From UM-FILTER-49-7 sp964599895 (GTDB lineage Bacteria; Acidobacteriota; Holophagae; Thermotomaculales; Thermotomaculaceae), in the NCBI GenBank assembly GCA_964599895.1, contig CAZRHT010000003.1, positions 26,007 through 90,006 of the forward strand: 64,000 nucleotides of DNA, given 5' to 3'. Shown here piece by piece: positions 1 through 8,917 of the stretch (its first letter is position 1; each line of letters opens with the position of its first letter). A program made the position numbers and the translations under genes. Below the pieces are notes generated by a model. The model made no database searches. It worked only from the letters and a program-made list of their open reading frames with translations, and was not told where the DNA came from.

Positions 1-256
1 CGTCGATAATCATAGCGGAATCGGTTGCATTCTTTCCAACTGTATATCCAAATTGCTGAATCGGCTGAATGGCGTACACCAGAAGTACTTCCTTCCACCC
101 CTTGAGCCTTGTGTCAGTCCAGTCTCCATAGATGCGCTTGACACTGGCGGTTCCGTATTTTGCAATTTCAGTCATTAAATCTTCAATAATAGACGGCTGC
201 GCGTTGTCCGCGTCAATCAAAACCGCCAGTTTTTTCTGCATGTTGTCTTGTTCCAT
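1..256 (-). CDS. NYN-domain (LabA/DUF88-like) protein, 3' part outside window
   Basis: The first 85 codons are present; the gene runs off the left edge. The reading starts MEQDNMQKKLAVLIDADNAQ and continues with the conserved blocks YGDW, KGWKEVL, AIQPIQQF and GKNATDSAMIID. These are typical of NYN-domain proteins, a PIN-like metal-dependent RNase fold; acidic residues in DADN and TDSAMIID would bind the metal. Many relatives carry a C-terminal OST-HTH/LOTUS RNA-binding domain, but that part is not in the window. The ATG at 256 is chosen because GGAGGGG lies at a good distance before it; an in-frame ATG at 241 has no comparable site. The role is probably RNA processing or decay, inferred from the family only. 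Confidence 0.85.
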   Translation of the reverse strand, partial: MEQDNMQKKLAVLIDADNAQPSIIEDLMTEIAKYGTASVKRIYGDWTDTRLKGWKEVLLVYAIQPIQQFGYTVGKNATDSAMIID

Positions 257-330
257 ATATCCCCTCCACCGCTATTGTACCGCAATTTGGCTTTCAAATG
301 GAAACTGAATCCGGAAGTGACATAAGAAGG

Positions 331-362
331 AAAAGAAAAAAGGCCGGGGAGGTGACCCGGCC
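331..362 (-). terminator. Rho-independent terminator of the porin gene
   Basis: GGCCGGG (342-348) pairs perfectly with CCCGGCC (356-362) around a 7-nt loop. Read on the minus strand the stem is followed directly by TTTTTTCTTTTCC. It lies 24 nt beyond the porin stop codon and separates the porin from the NYN gene. Confidence 0.85.
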
Positions 363-385
363 GATTTTGAGGATGTCGGGAGAGG

Positions 386-1399
386 TTAGAATTTGAACTT
401 CAAATCAATTTGAAGTGTCTTTGCCTTTTGTTCGTCATCGGAAGACTGCTTGGTGTCCAGGAAGGCTACAGCGAGGGCAACCTTTTTGCGGAGCTTCCGT
501 TCCACTGCTACTTTGTATCCCTTCCGGTTTCCGTATCCGAAGTCCGAATCAGCGAATGCACCAACGACTGCGTTGGGTTCAATATCGGCATACTTGACCT
601 TGAATTTCCAGTCTTCGTACTTGTAGGAAAACCCGATTCCGGTTGCCGTATCTTCTTTGTTTCCGGTTGTGGTTGTTGTCTTGGCGTCACTGTTATTCAC
701 ATACTGTGCCCAGATGCTAAGGTTATCGGTAGCATGGAATTTGACCAGAAAATCAACCAGTGCATACCCCGTTCCGTTTTCAAACAGGTTGCCCCGTGCT
801 GCCGGTGCGTTTGCCACGTAGTTGTTAAAAGAATAATAAGCAAGGTTGAATGAAACCATTTTGAATTTCAATCCACCCTGAACGGCGACGAGGTATGCGT
901 CGGAAGTAGAGCCGTTTTCATTCAATACCATCTGGGCAAAGGTGATGTAGCCGGCCTTGCCGAATGACCAGTGTTCAGCAACACCTTCAGGATTGATATC
1001 ACTATCCCAGATTATATCGGTGGTAACAAACGGGTTTGCCATTTTTCCGCCGGTGAAGGTGAAAGCGCCCTGTTTGTAAACGGCATATGCCCGGTCAATC
1101 CAGACGCTTTTCTGTGTAAAATTGTCGGTCATGGACTGGTTTGTGCTGGTGGGATCATTGTTTGAGCCGGATGCCAGGCGGAAACCGAGAGACCAGTTGT
1201 CGTCAATCTTTGTCATTACAGTAAAGCGCAGACGAAAACGCGCCCGACCCCGATTCATTTTATCCTGATTATCCTGATATTCGTATCTGAGCCGCATGTC
1301 GCCGGAGAACTTCAGGTTGTCAACAGCATCTCCTGCAACGGATAAAAAATGCGGAACAATGAGTGCCAGGGAAATAATCATTACTTTCAAAACTTTCAT
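386..1399 (-). CDS. Outer-membrane putative porin
   Basis: A 337-residue protein with an N-terminal signal peptide (MKVLKVMIISLALIVPHFLS), then alternating amphipathic beta-strand segments rich in aromatic residues (FSGDMRLRYEYQ, RARFRLRF, FKVKYADIEP), ending in KFKF. A C-terminal Phe on a beta-strand is the usual signal for barrel assembly. The pattern fits the 'putative porin' family of about 340-400 residues that forms diffusion channels in the outer membrane; substrate unknown. ATG at 1399 is preferred over an upstream TTG at 1417 because GGAGG sits 5 nt before it and the signal peptide begins there. It is a single-gene unit closed by the terminator at 331-362. Confidence 0.85.
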   Translation of the reverse strand: MKVLKVMIISLALIVPHFLSVAGDAVDNLKFSGDMRLRYEYQDNQDKMNRGRARFRLRFTVMTKIDDNWSLGFRLASGSNNDPTSTNQSMTDNFTQKSVWIDRAYAVYKQGAFTFTGGKMANPFVTTDIIWDSDINPEGVAEHWSFGKAGYITFAQMVLNENGSTSDAYLVAVQGGLKFKMVSFNLAYYSFNNYVANAPAARGNLFENGTGYALVDFLVKFHATDNLSIWAQYVNNSDAKTTTTTGNKEDTATGIGFSYKYEDWKFKVKYADIEPNAVVGAFADSDFGYGNRKGYKVAVERKLRKKVALAVAFLDTKQSSDDEQKAKTLQIDLKFKF

Positions 1400-1647
1400 T
1401 CTTGCCTCCAATTTCAATTACCGGTACAGGATTATTTTGAACCACCGGCTTTATGGGTGAATAATACCCGTTGTTTGTCATCCTTTGGTTTGGAGGATGT
1501 AAGGAGAGTGTAAAAAAATGAGGAGGCAGTAAGGAAAAGCAGGTGAGTTGGATTTAAGGCTCATAATTGCAATTTCTTTCTTTTCCGGCTATTCTGTCTA
1601 TTCATCGATATGGTATTCAATATTTATCGTCTGATGATATTCCGACT

Positions 1648-1676
1648 TTCGACTGGAAGGCGGGGTGCGGTACAAT
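1648..1676 (+). promoter_or_regulatory. Possible sigma70 promoter of the nadE operon
   Basis: TACAAT at 1671-1676 is a good -10 element. The hexamer 17 nt upstream, TTCGAC (1648-1653), is a poor -35. The predicted transcript would start near 1683, giving a leader that is essentially only the Shine-Dalgarno region GGAGGAGGAGG (1677-1688). Confidence 0.4.
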
Positions 1677-1694
1677 GGAGGAGGAGGATTCATC

Positions 1695-3371
1695 ATGAGA
1701 ATAGCACTGGCACAATTAAACCCGTTAATTGCGGATCTGGACGGAAACGTTCGGAAGATTTGCAATGTCATTTCAACAGCACGGGACCGGAATTGCTCGC
1801 TGGTGGTTTTCCCAGAGCTGGCGCTGTCCGGTTACATGGCAGAGGACCTGATGCAGAATGCCGGTTTTCTGTTCCATCTGGAATCGGCATTGAATAAAGT
1901 TCGCTCAGAAACGGATGGAATTGCAGTAATTCTGGGTCATCCATCACGGAATCCCGGCCATGGAAAGGCGCTTCGAAACTGTTTGTCGGTGTTCAGGGAC
2001 GGTGAAACTCTGGCGCAGTACCAGAAACGGTTATTGCCCAATTATGATGTATTTAATGAGAACCGCTATTTTGAACCGGGAACAAAACCCATAGTTCTGG
2101 AATTGGAAGATGTCCGTCTGGGATTAACTGTCTGCGAAGACGCCTGGAATACTCAATTTTCAAATTCGCCGGGGCTCTATGGTGCCGATCCAATCGCTGA
2201 ATCTGTCAATGCCGGTGCGGATGTGATTATCAATATTGCCGCCTCTCCCTTTTCATATCGGAAGGTAGCATTCAGAGAACAGATGTTTTCCCGGATTGCG
2301 GCCAAATATCATCTGCCACTTTTTTATGTCAACCAGGCCGGTGGTGTGGACGGGACTATTTTTGACGGCCTGTCTGCAGCCTTTGACAGCAATGGAAAAA
2401 TCCTCAAAAGGGGTGCTGCCTTTGAAGAAGATGTGATTTTTGTGGAATCAGATGGGGCCGGGACATTGGTCCCGGGGGAAGGAAAAAGTGAAAACGACCT
2501 CATTTTCCATGCGCTCGTTTGCGGAATCCGGGACTATATAGGAAAAATTGGTGCAACACGCGTGCATCTGGGCTTGAGCGGCGGAATTGATTCAGCTTTA
2601 GTAGCTGTGCTGGCGGCCTACGCTGTTGGTCCTGAGAATGTCACCTGCATTATGCTCCCGTCCCGCTATTCGTCAGAAGACAGTGTGAAGGATGCGGAGG
2701 AACTGGGAAAGAATCTCGGTGTTTGCCTCAGAGAGATTCCCATTCAGGATACAGTCAATGATGCGATGTCAGCTCTGGAGGGTGTAGTCTCGGAAATCCG
2801 GGGGATTACCGAGGAAAACCTTCAGGCTCGTATCCGGGGGCTTTTTCTCATGGGATGGTCCAATAATGAGAATTCAATACTCCTGAATACCGGAAATAAA
2901 TCGGAACTGGCGGTGGGATATGCAACCATATACGGAGACATGTGTGGCGCCCTGGCTGTGATCGGGGACGTTTACAAGACAAAAGTTTTTGAATTGTGCC
3001 GATGGATCAACCGTGAGTTCGGCCCAACTATCCCGGAAAATATTATCACGAAACCACCGTCTGCTGAGCTCCGACCGAATCAGAAAGACAGTGATACATT
3101 GCCATCGTACGAAGTACTGGATCGAGTTCTGGAGTCCTTTGTTGAACGAGCAATGGCAGCTGATGAAATTGAAGAGGATACCGGTTTTGATGGTGAACTG
3201 GTGAACAATGTGATTAGAATGGTGCTTCGAACTGAGTTCAAACGAAAACAGGCTGCACCTATATTGAAGATTACAGACCGAGCCTTTGGTACCGGTTTCC
3301 GTTTTCCTATTTCTTCGGGATGGAAGCCGGGAGTTTCGGCGAATCAAATTGAGACTGAGGAGGAAAAATGA
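1695..3371 (+). CDS. nadE: Glutamine-dependent NAD+ synthetase
   Basis: Catalyses the last step of NAD biosynthesis: deamido-NAD + Gln + ATP to NAD. The 558-residue protein has the two-domain bacterial layout. An N-terminal nitrilase/CN-hydrolase glutaminase domain (about 1-255) shows the catalytic triad Glu41 (VVFPELALSGY), Lys111 (YQKRLLPNYD) and Cys147 (LTVCEDAW). The C-terminal synthetase domain carries the PP-loop SGGIDS at 295-300 and the NKSELAVGY and NIITKPPSAELRP blocks. ATG at 1695 is chosen over an upstream in-frame ATG at 1665 because a long GGAGGAGGAGG site precedes it and the nitrilase domain begins immediately. Its stop overlaps the next start (ATGA), so the two genes are translationally coupled. 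Confidence 0.97.
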   Translation: MRIALAQLNPLIADLDGNVRKICNVISTARDRNCSLVVFPELALSGYMAEDLMQNAGFLFHLESALNKVRSETDGIAVILGHPSRNPGHGKALRNCLSVFRDGETLAQYQKRLLPNYDVFNENRYFEPGTKPIVLELEDVRLGLTVCEDAWNTQFSNSPGLYGADPIAESVNAGADVIINIAASPFSYRKVAFREQMFSRIAAKYHLPLFYVNQAGGVDGTIFDGLSAAFDSNGKILKRGAAFEEDVIFVESDGAGTLVPGEGKSENDLIFHALVCGIRDYIGKIGATRVHLGLSGGIDSALVAVLAAYAVGPENVTCIMLPSRYSSEDSVKDAEELGKNLGVCLREIPIQDTVNDAMSALEGVVSEIRGITEENLQARIRGLFLMGWSNNENSILLNTGNKSELAVGYATIYGDMCGALAVIGDVYKTKVFELCRWINREFGPTIPENIITKPPSAELRPNQKDSDTLPSYEVLDRVLESFVERAMAADEIEEDTGFDGELVNNVIRMVLRTEFKRKQAAPILKITDRAFGTGFRFPISSGWKPGVSANQIETEEEK

Positions 3372-4141
3372 CAGAGTTGAAGGGAAAAACAGCTTTGGTT
3401 ACCGGAGCAACTGCGGGTATAGGCCGCGAAACTGCAAAGTTGTTTGCAAAGGAAGGTTGCAATCTGATTCTTACCGGCCGGAGAGAAGCCCGTCTCGTTG
3501 AATTGAAAGAAGAGTTGGAACAGGGTCACGGCGTTTCGGTTTCGATCCACGCCTTTGATATTTCCAGCCGGTCTGCCTGCGGGAAATTTGTGAGCAGCAT
3601 TCCGCGGGAATTCCGGGAAATTGCTTTTCTGGTGAATAATGCCGGAGTGGGCAGGGGCATGGACAAGCTTCATGAAGGCAGCATGGATGACTGGGAAGAA
3701 ATGATAGATACAAATGTAAAGGGCCTCCTCTATGTGACCCGGCTGATTGTTCCCGGGATGATTGAGCGCGATTTCGGTCACATTATTAACGTAGGTTCGA
3801 TTGCCGGCCAGGAAGTATACCCCGGTGGCAATATCTACTGCGCCAGCAAACACGCGGTTCATGCCATCAGTCAGGCTTTGAGAATGGAACTTGTGGATAC
3901 GCCGCTTCGGGTGACTGAAATTGCACCCGGAATGGTGGAAACAGAGTTTTCCGTTGTCCGGTTCCATGGAGACCAAGAGCGGGCAGATAACGTGTACAAA
4001 GGCCTGGACCCGTTGACCGGTGCGGATATCGCGGATTTAATTGTTTTTGCCGCCAGCCGCCCATCTCATGTCCAGATTAACGAAGTCATTGTAATGCCCA
4101 CATCTCAGGCAACGGCTACCATTGCCCACAGAAAAAACTGA
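3368..4141 (+). CDS. SDR-family NADP-dependent dehydrogenase, YdfG-like
   Basis: A 257-residue classical short-chain dehydrogenase. The cofactor-binding motif TGATAGIG is at 13-20, followed by an Arg-rich LTGRREAR turn that suggests NADP(H). The active site is Ser144, Tyr157 and Lys161 (YCASK). NNAGVGRGM, DDWEEMIDTNVKGLLYVTR and the C-terminal HVQINEVIVMPTSQ closely follow E. coli YdfG, which acts on L-allo-threonine, serine and 3-hydroxy acids and reduces malonic semialdehyde. The start overlaps the nadE stop by 4 nt, with GAGGAGG just upstream. Exact substrate is inferred from family resemblance only. Confidence 0.9.
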   Translation: MTELKGKTALVTGATAGIGRETAKLFAKEGCNLILTGRREARLVELKEELEQGHGVSVSIHAFDISSRSACGKFVSSIPREFREIAFLVNNAGVGRGMDKLHEGSMDDWEEMIDTNVKGLLYVTRLIVPGMIERDFGHIINVGSIAGQEVYPGGNIYCASKHAVHAISQALRMELVDTPLRVTEIAPGMVETEFSVVRFHGDQERADNVYKGLDPLTGADIADLIVFAASRPSHVQINEVIVMPTSQATATIAHRKN

Positions 4142-4179
4142 GGGACAGGCTGGACAGATAGACTGGAAAGGAGCATGAA

Positions 4180-4764
4180 ATGAAAAAAATTGGTTGGCGA
4201 CTGCTTGTGTTCCCCATGTTGCTGGTATTTTGTACGGGGAGCATGGGCCAGGATGTGACGATTGAGCGCTCATACAGCTATTTCGGCGTTCGGGCAGGAT
4301 ACATGGAAATTGACAACCTGGAGGAAGGAGGAAGCGCGAACATCGGATTTACGAGCGGATACCGATTTGATGACCCGCTTGCCATTGAGTTTTCACTGGA
4401 CTATCACACATCTGAATTCTCAGATGTAAATCGCACCACTTATGCGCTGCAGGCGAGCCTGCTGGTTTATCTGGCCCCGATTACGTCAAGAGTTCAACCA
4501 TATATGCTGGGGGGTGGTGGCTTTTACCTTTCCGGGTATGACTACTGGACCGACAGTGGATATCGCCGGACCAACTTTACCAGTCATAAATTCGGGGGCC
4601 ATCTGGGCGGCGGGATCGACGTCTGGCCCACTCCGGATGTTTCCCTGACTGTAGATGTCCGATATCTCTTTCTGAAGGAAGATACACCGGGGGACGCAGT
4701 GCAGGACATCAACGGCAGTGTTGACGGTATCCTGATCACCATTGGAACAAAATTCCGGTTTTGA
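4180..4764 (+). CDS. Outer-membrane beta-barrel protein (OmpA/OmpX-like fold)
   Basis: A 194-residue exported protein. Residues 1-23 form a signal peptide ending SMGQ. The mature part has about eight short amphipathic strands (YFGVRAGYMEI, ANIGFTSGYRF, LAIEFSLDYHT, YALQASLLVYL, VQPYMLGGGGFYL, HKFGGHLGGGIDV, VSLTVDVRYLFL, ILITIGTKFRF), as in small eight-stranded barrels, and ends in Phe. A clear AAAGGAG precedes the ATG. It lies 38 nt after the SDR gene in the same direction, probably in one transcript with nadE. Specific role unknown. Confidence 0.8.
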   Translation: MKKIGWRLLVFPMLLVFCTGSMGQDVTIERSYSYFGVRAGYMEIDNLEEGGSANIGFTSGYRFDDPLAIEFSLDYHTSEFSDVNRTTYALQASLLVYLAPITSRVQPYMLGGGGFYLSGYDYWTDSGYRRTNFTSHKFGGHLGGGIDVWPTPDVSLTVDVRYLFLKEDTPGDAVQDINGSVDGILITIGTKFRF

Positions 4765-4769
4765 ATAGA

Positions 4770-5390
4770 ATGGAGACCCCAACTGAAGCCGAACTTTTCG
4801 CCCGATATGATCATGTAATTGGTGTGGATGAGGCAGGTAGAGGTTGCCTTGCCGGCCCCGTGTACGTGTGTGCGGTAGCTTGTCCAAAGTCCCGGTTTGC
4901 GGAACTGAAGCAAATACAGAACTTGACCGACTCAAAGAAGCTCAGCCCCAAACAGCGGAACGGAGTTCTGGAATCACTGCTTGACATGGGGATTGCTTAT
5001 CGGGTTTCGGTCATAAACCATCGAATCATTGATCACATCAACATCCTGCAGGCGGCACGACTGGGGATGAAGCGGGCGGTGGCGAGGCTTGAATTTTCCA
5101 GCGGGGCTTCCCCTGTTGTGGCGGTGGATGGAAATCAGCCCATTGAAACGGCCTATCCGCAACTGACGATTGTTAAAGGGGACCTGAAATTCAAGACCAT
5201 CGCCGCGGCTTCCATTTTTGCGAAGGTGTTGCGGGACCGCTTCATGACAGCTGCGGCAAATAAGTGGTCATACTATGGCTTTGAGAAGCATAAGGGATAT
5301 CCTGCCGCAGTACATAAGGAAGCGATTGGAAAATATGGGCCCTGTCCCATTCACCGCCTCACTTTTCGGGGCGTCCTCCCGAAAGAGTGA
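4770..5390 (+). CDS. rnhB: Ribonuclease HII
   Basis: Cleaves the RNA strand of RNA-DNA hybrids and starts removal of single ribonucleotides from DNA. Of about 206 residues, the family signature is complete: VIGVDEAGRGCLAGP with the first Asp and Glu ligands, NLTDSKKLS, the catalytic Asp of VAVDGNQP, and GDLKFKTIAAASIFAKVLRD. The C-terminal YGFEKHKGYP and HRLTFRGVLP are also typical. The start is uncertain: ATG at 4770 lacks a convincing Shine-Dalgarno, and a TTG at 4761 overlaps the previous stop. Coupled reinitiation after the barrel gene (stop 4764) is likely. The stop lies 60 nt before the assembly gap. Confidence 0.93.
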   Translation: METPTEAELFARYDHVIGVDEAGRGCLAGPVYVCAVACPKSRFAELKQIQNLTDSKKLSPKQRNGVLESLLDMGIAYRVSVINHRIIDHINILQAARLGMKRAVARLEFSSGASPVVAVDGNQPIETAYPQLTIVKGDLKFKTIAAASIFAKVLRDRFMTAAANKWSYYGFEKHKGYPAAVHKEAIGKYGPCPIHRLTFRGVLPKE

Positions 5391-5450
5391 GCGTGAAACT
5401 GCAGTGGCAGGAGGAAGAACCAGGGGCTCCTTTTCTTTCTCTTCTTCACT

Positions 5451-5550
5451 NNNNNNNNNNNNNNNNNNNNNNNNNNNNNNNNNNNNNNNNNNNNNNNNNN
5501 NNNNNNNNNNNNNNNNNNNNNNNNNNNNNNNNNNNNNNNNNNNNNNNNNN
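5451..5550. other. Assembly gap (100 N)
   Basis: Exactly 100 N, the conventional filler for a scaffold join of unknown length. Sequence missing here must contain the C-terminal part of the minus-strand hydrolase that enters from the right, so the real distance between rnhB and that gene is unknown. Confidence 0.98.
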
Positions 5551-6038
5551 ATTCGAAGGGCAAAATTTCCCCCAAGCGAGAAACCGGTAAGGAAAACTGG
5601 CAGGTCTCCGTATTTGTCTGCTATCTGCCGTACCGCTTCAAATACTTCGTCCAGTCGGTCGCTCCGAAAGGGGTCGTGGTTCAGGTGGTGAGTCTCCCCG
5701 TGGTCCCTGAAGTTGAGGCGAAACACGTTGAATCCGGCCTGAAACAGCGCTTCGCCGGTGCAGCGGATGTAGGTGGAGTTGACACTGCCTTCCCAGCCGT
5801 GAAAAAGAATCGCCACTCCCTTTTTCCGGTCGTGTGACGGGGAACTCATGAATCCCTGAAGTCGGACACCATCGGTCACTGTTAGGATGATTTCTTTTGC
5901 ATGTTCTATCAATTGCGAATGTCGGGGCAGTCGGAGTTTTGAGCTTGCCAGCATGCTCTGGAGTGTGGGCGATGTCAGGAAGAAAGGCGGCTTGAACGTA
6001 CTCGGATCTGCAAGTTTCATCAGATAGTCAATATCCAT
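5551..6038 (-). CDS. Alpha/beta-fold hydrolase, C-terminal part lost in the gap
   Basis: The first roughly 162 residues are readable. After a helical lead-in come the strand and oxyanion region GVAILFHGWEGS and the nucleophile elbow TGFSLGGN, whose Ser is the likely catalytic residue; NFRDHGETHHLN lies between. This resembles YheT-like and other cytoplasmic serine hydrolases. The acid and His of the triad would be beyond 5551, inside the unknown sequence. The apparent reading through the N run and beyond is not evidence of coding. It begins 21 nt after the aldehyde dehydrogenase stop, so the two genes probably share an mRNA. Confidence 0.8.
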
Positions 6039-6059
6039 AGTCGAAAATCCTTCTTTTGC

Positions 6060-7631
6060 TTATTTCCGGAACATTCTTGGCAAAGCCTTGAGAGCTTTCA
6101 TCATACCGGACAGGCGATTCCCGGCTCCTTTGCCGTAGAGGCCCACAGTCAACCCCTTGAGTCCGTCAAAAACCTTTCCGCTGTACGGGTGCCACCAGAG
6201 GTTTTTTCTGACTCCGGGCAGCCAGTCATCCACGATAGTCTGGGGCTGGGTCATCTCATTGAATCCCAGTTCTCCATGGCTTCGACCAATACCTGACTCC
6301 TTAAATCCTCCCCATGAGGTTTCCGGGACACCGTGACTCATCAGGTGGTCATTGATGGTAACGGCACCGGCCTGTATCTGCTTTGCCAGTTCCCGCGCCT
6401 TTTTCCGGTTTCTGGACCAGATAGAACCTGTGAGTCCCAGGTCCGAGTCATTTGCCATCTGCAGGGCTGCTTCCATGCTGGAGACCTTCATAACGCCGAT
6501 TACTGGTCCGAAGGTTTCATCCCGCATGACTTTCATGTCCTGGGTGACGTTCGTCAGAACACAAGCCGGGTGAAATTGCCGCAATGTGCCTTCCTGCGGT
6601 TCTGGGGATTTCGCGAAAATAGTGGCCCCGTGCGCCAGGGCGTCGTCAATATGGGCTTTTACCACCTCCAGCTGAGCGGGTGTTGTCATACAGCCGAGGT
6701 CACAATCCGGGCTCAGGTTGTTTCCAGGTCGAAGGGCTTCCGTCCGTTGTTTCAGTTCTGCCATGAACGGATCATACACCGCCTCATGAACATAAATCCG
6801 CTCTACTCCGCCACAGGACTGGCCGGCGTTTGAAAATCCCGCCCATACCGCGCCCGCTGCTGCCCTTACCGGATCCGCATCTTCGCAGACCAGCATAGCA
6901 TCATTTCCCCCAAGCTCCAGGTTTACCGGAGTCAGGGTTTCCGCAGCCATGGCCATCAATCGTTTACCCACTGGCACTGAGCCTGTGAAAAACAGTTTAT
7001 CCACCCCGTTTCTTAAAAAACCTTCTCCCGCCTCACGGCCTGGAATATTCAGGTAATGGAAGACCCCCTTCGGCAGGTCGGCCGATTCAATAACGGATTT
7101 CAGTGCCAACCCTGTAAACTGGGTTTCAGTTGCCACTTTCAGGATGACGGTATTTCCCGCCAAAAGTCCCATAATTGCTTCCGAAAAAGGAATCGCAAAG
7201 GGATAATTCCAGGGGGAAATAATTCCGATGACCCCGTATGGAACTCGGAGGACCTGTGATCGTTTGTTGATAAGGGCAATGGTGCCGAATCCTGGCCGGC
7301 TGGCTTTCAGGAAGGACGGTGCTTTCCGGCAGTAGTAGTGGACCGCAATGGCGGCGGTCATGACCTCGGCAGCCAATGCGTCAATGACTGTTTTTCCGTT
7401 ATCCTTCGCGATAATCTCCGCAAGCTCTTCAGTCTGACTGGCAAGGGTATCCTGAATTTTACGGATGTGGCCTATCCGTTGCGTTACGGAAAGTGCCGCC
7501 CATGCTGGGGCCGCCTCCCGTGCCGACGCGACGGCAGTTCTCAGGTCGTCAATGGTGTGAAGGGGTGACTCACCCAGCATCTCTCCTGTTGCGGGGTTGA
7601 TACAGGCAGTCTGTTTCGGGGTGGGGGACAT
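6060..7631 (-). CDS. NAD(P)-dependent aldehyde dehydrogenase with C-terminal extension
   Basis: A 523-residue aldehyde dehydrogenase superfamily member oxidising an aldehyde to the acid. Seen: the SPWNYPFAIP and FTGSVPVG (215-222) cofactor segments, the general base Glu239 in LELGGND, and the nucleophile Cys273 in NAGQSCGGVERIYV. About 60 residues follow the usual core (DDWLPGVRKNLWWHPYSGKV and a basic tail), a feature of a subgroup often annotated as succinate-semialdehyde or long-chain aldehyde dehydrogenases; the tail could contact membrane. AGGAGG precedes the ATG. First gene of a two-gene unit with the hydrolase; the pairing suggests aliphatic or ester catabolism, which is inference. Confidence 0.92.
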   Translation of the reverse strand: MSPTPKQTACINPATGEMLGESPLHTIDDLRTAVASAREAAPAWAALSVTQRIGHIRKIQDTLASQTEELAEIIAKDNGKTVIDALAAEVMTAAIAVHYYCRKAPSFLKASRPGFGTIALINKRSQVLRVPYGVIGIISPWNYPFAIPFSEAIMGLLAGNTVILKVATETQFTGLALKSVIESADLPKGVFHYLNIPGREAGEGFLRNGVDKLFFTGSVPVGKRLMAMAAETLTPVNLELGGNDAMLVCEDADPVRAAAGAVWAGFSNAGQSCGGVERIYVHEAVYDPFMAELKQRTEALRPGNNLSPDCDLGCMTTPAQLEVVKAHIDDALAHGATIFAKSPEPQEGTLRQFHPACVLTNVTQDMKVMRDETFGPVIGVMKVSSMEAALQMANDSDLGLTGSIWSRNRKKARELAKQIQAGAVTINDHLMSHGVPETSWGGFKESGIGRSHGELGFNEMTQPQTIVDDWLPGVRKNLWWHPYSGKVFDGLKGLTVGLYGKGAGNRLSGMMKALKALPRMFRK

Positions 7632-7835
7632 ATCTTCCTCCTGTTAATTCTAAGTGCTTCATCTATCATACCGTCTTACGCCCGCATGGTCAATTGACCG
7701 GCAGGGGAGAGGAGTGGAAAGGTGTTATGTGTTCTGGCCTGAAAAGGATGAGAAATGAAACTGTTTTGAGCAAAGACCGAATCTATATCCTTACCCATCT
7801 TTCAGAACACTGAACACTGAAAACCGAATATATCT

Positions 7836-8492
7836 TTACGCAGTAAGGACGTAACGGAGCATCAGCATGAAATGGCAGGCGCTTCCGGCCATGACAAAGA
7901 GGTGCCAGATTTCGTGGAAGCCGAATTTCCCTGGCCATGGGTCCGGTTTTTTCAACGCATAGATGATGGCGCCAACAGTGTAAAATGCGCCGCCGGAAGC
8001 CAGCCAGAATAAGCCTTCCGGGGTCAATACCTTTACAATGGGATAAATAGCGACAATGGACACCCATCCCATGAACAGGTAGATTGAAGTGGAAATCCAC
8101 CGGGGAGCGTCAAGCCAGAAAAGGGATACAAAAATTCCCGCGAACGCAAAGGCCCATACTACGCCGAAGATAGTCCAGCCCCATCCACCCCGGAGAGGAA
8201 CCAGGCAGATCGGTGTGTAGGTACCTGCAATGAGCATGTAAATCATCACGTGGTCCAGTGTCCGGAGAATTTTCTCCCCACGTTCGGAAAGAGGCAGCAG
8301 GTGGTACAGGGCGCTGGCTGTATAAAGCAGCACCATGCTGGCTCCGTAAATAGAGAAGGACACCACGTGCCAGACAGTGGCCCGAAGAGCGGCCAGTGTA
8401 ACCAGCACTGATAATGCGGCGATTGAAAGAAATGCTCCGGCCAGATGGGACAGCCCGCTGAAAGGATCTTTCAACTTTTTGAATACGTGCAT
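7836..8492 (-). CDS. trhA: Hemolysin III / PAQR-family integral membrane protein
   Basis: A 218-residue, seven-helix membrane protein. Conserved family positions are present: the start region DPFSGLSHLAGA, ALYHLLP, LDHVMIYMLIAGTYTP, and the C-terminal metal-binding GFHEIWHLFVMAGSACHF with three His residues. The PAQR/hemolysin III family (YqfA/TrhA) is linked to membrane-lipid homeostasis; the old name comes from a Bacillus cereus protein. GGAGG lies before the ATG. It is divergent from the sensor-kinase pair to its right and separated from the dehydrogenase operon by 204 nt with no gene. Confidence 0.93.
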   Translation of the reverse strand: MHVFKKLKDPFSGLSHLAGAFLSIAALSVLVTLAALRATVWHVVSFSIYGASMVLLYTASALYHLLPLSERGEKILRTLDHVMIYMLIAGTYTPICLVPLRGGWGWTIFGVVWAFAFAGIFVSLFWLDAPRWISTSIYLFMGWVSIVAIYPIVKVLTPEGLFWLASGGAFYTVGAIIYALKKPDPWPGKFGFHEIWHLFVMAGSACHFMLMLRYVLTA

Positions 8493-8595
8493 GTACGCCT
8501 CCGGATTTTAAGAAATGATGTCTGCTCATTATCAACAATTCAAAATAGCATGACATGTTCCTGGCTTCAATCATTTCGAAGAAGAAAAGATTTAA

Positions 8596-8624
8596 TTGTA
8601 AAAGAAGCACATAATCGATATATT
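8596..8624 (+). promoter_or_regulatory. Putative sigma70 promoter of the sensor-kinase pair
   Basis: TTGTAA (8596-8601) and TATATT (8619-8624) are separated by 17 nt, followed by an AAAGGAG ribosome-binding site and the ATG at 8642. The AT-rich surroundings agree with a promoter. Confidence 0.55.
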
Positions 8625-8641
8625 TTATAAAGGAGTCCAAT

Positions 8642-8917
8642 ATGTTTCAGGAAAGCGAAGTTCTCAATCTGATTTTGACCCTTCTGATTACAGTTTTTTT
8701 TCTCATTTTTTCGAGAGATTATCGTCGTCCTCACTTTCCTTTTCTCTATCTGGGCTTTCTTATGATGCTGCTGGCCCTTATATTTACCATAGCAGAGGGG
8801 GCTTTTTTCCCCGTTTTTTTGAATCTGGCTGAGCACTTATGCTACGCCGCGTCGGGGATTTTCTTTCTCATCGGTTGCCTGAGACTCACTCGGAAGGAGG
8901 ATAATGTCGGTGGCTGA
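8642..8917 (+). CDS. Small three-helix membrane protein paired with a histidine kinase
   Basis: A 91-residue protein made almost wholly of hydrophobic stretches (about residues 7-23, 32-58 and 66-81) with a short charged tail, LTRKEDNVGG. No family recognised. A clear AAAGGAG precedes the ATG, and its last 14 nt overlap the start of the hybrid kinase gene, so the two are coupled. Position and overlap suggest a membrane partner of that kinase's own N-terminal membrane segment, perhaps part of the sensory unit; this is inference. Confidence 0.75.
   Translation: MFQESEVLNLILTLLITVFFLIFSRDYRRPHFPFLYLGFLMMLLALIFTIAEGAFFPVFLNLAEHLCYAASGIFFLIGCLRLTRKEDNVGG

Noticed and set aside
3344..3976. 210-codon minus-strand frame
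   Set aside because: Antisense to the YdfG-like SDR, whose motifs are complete.
5275..5691. Frames reading through the 100-N run on both strands
   Set aside because: Unknown bases cannot support coding; the frames only exist because N was read as any residue.
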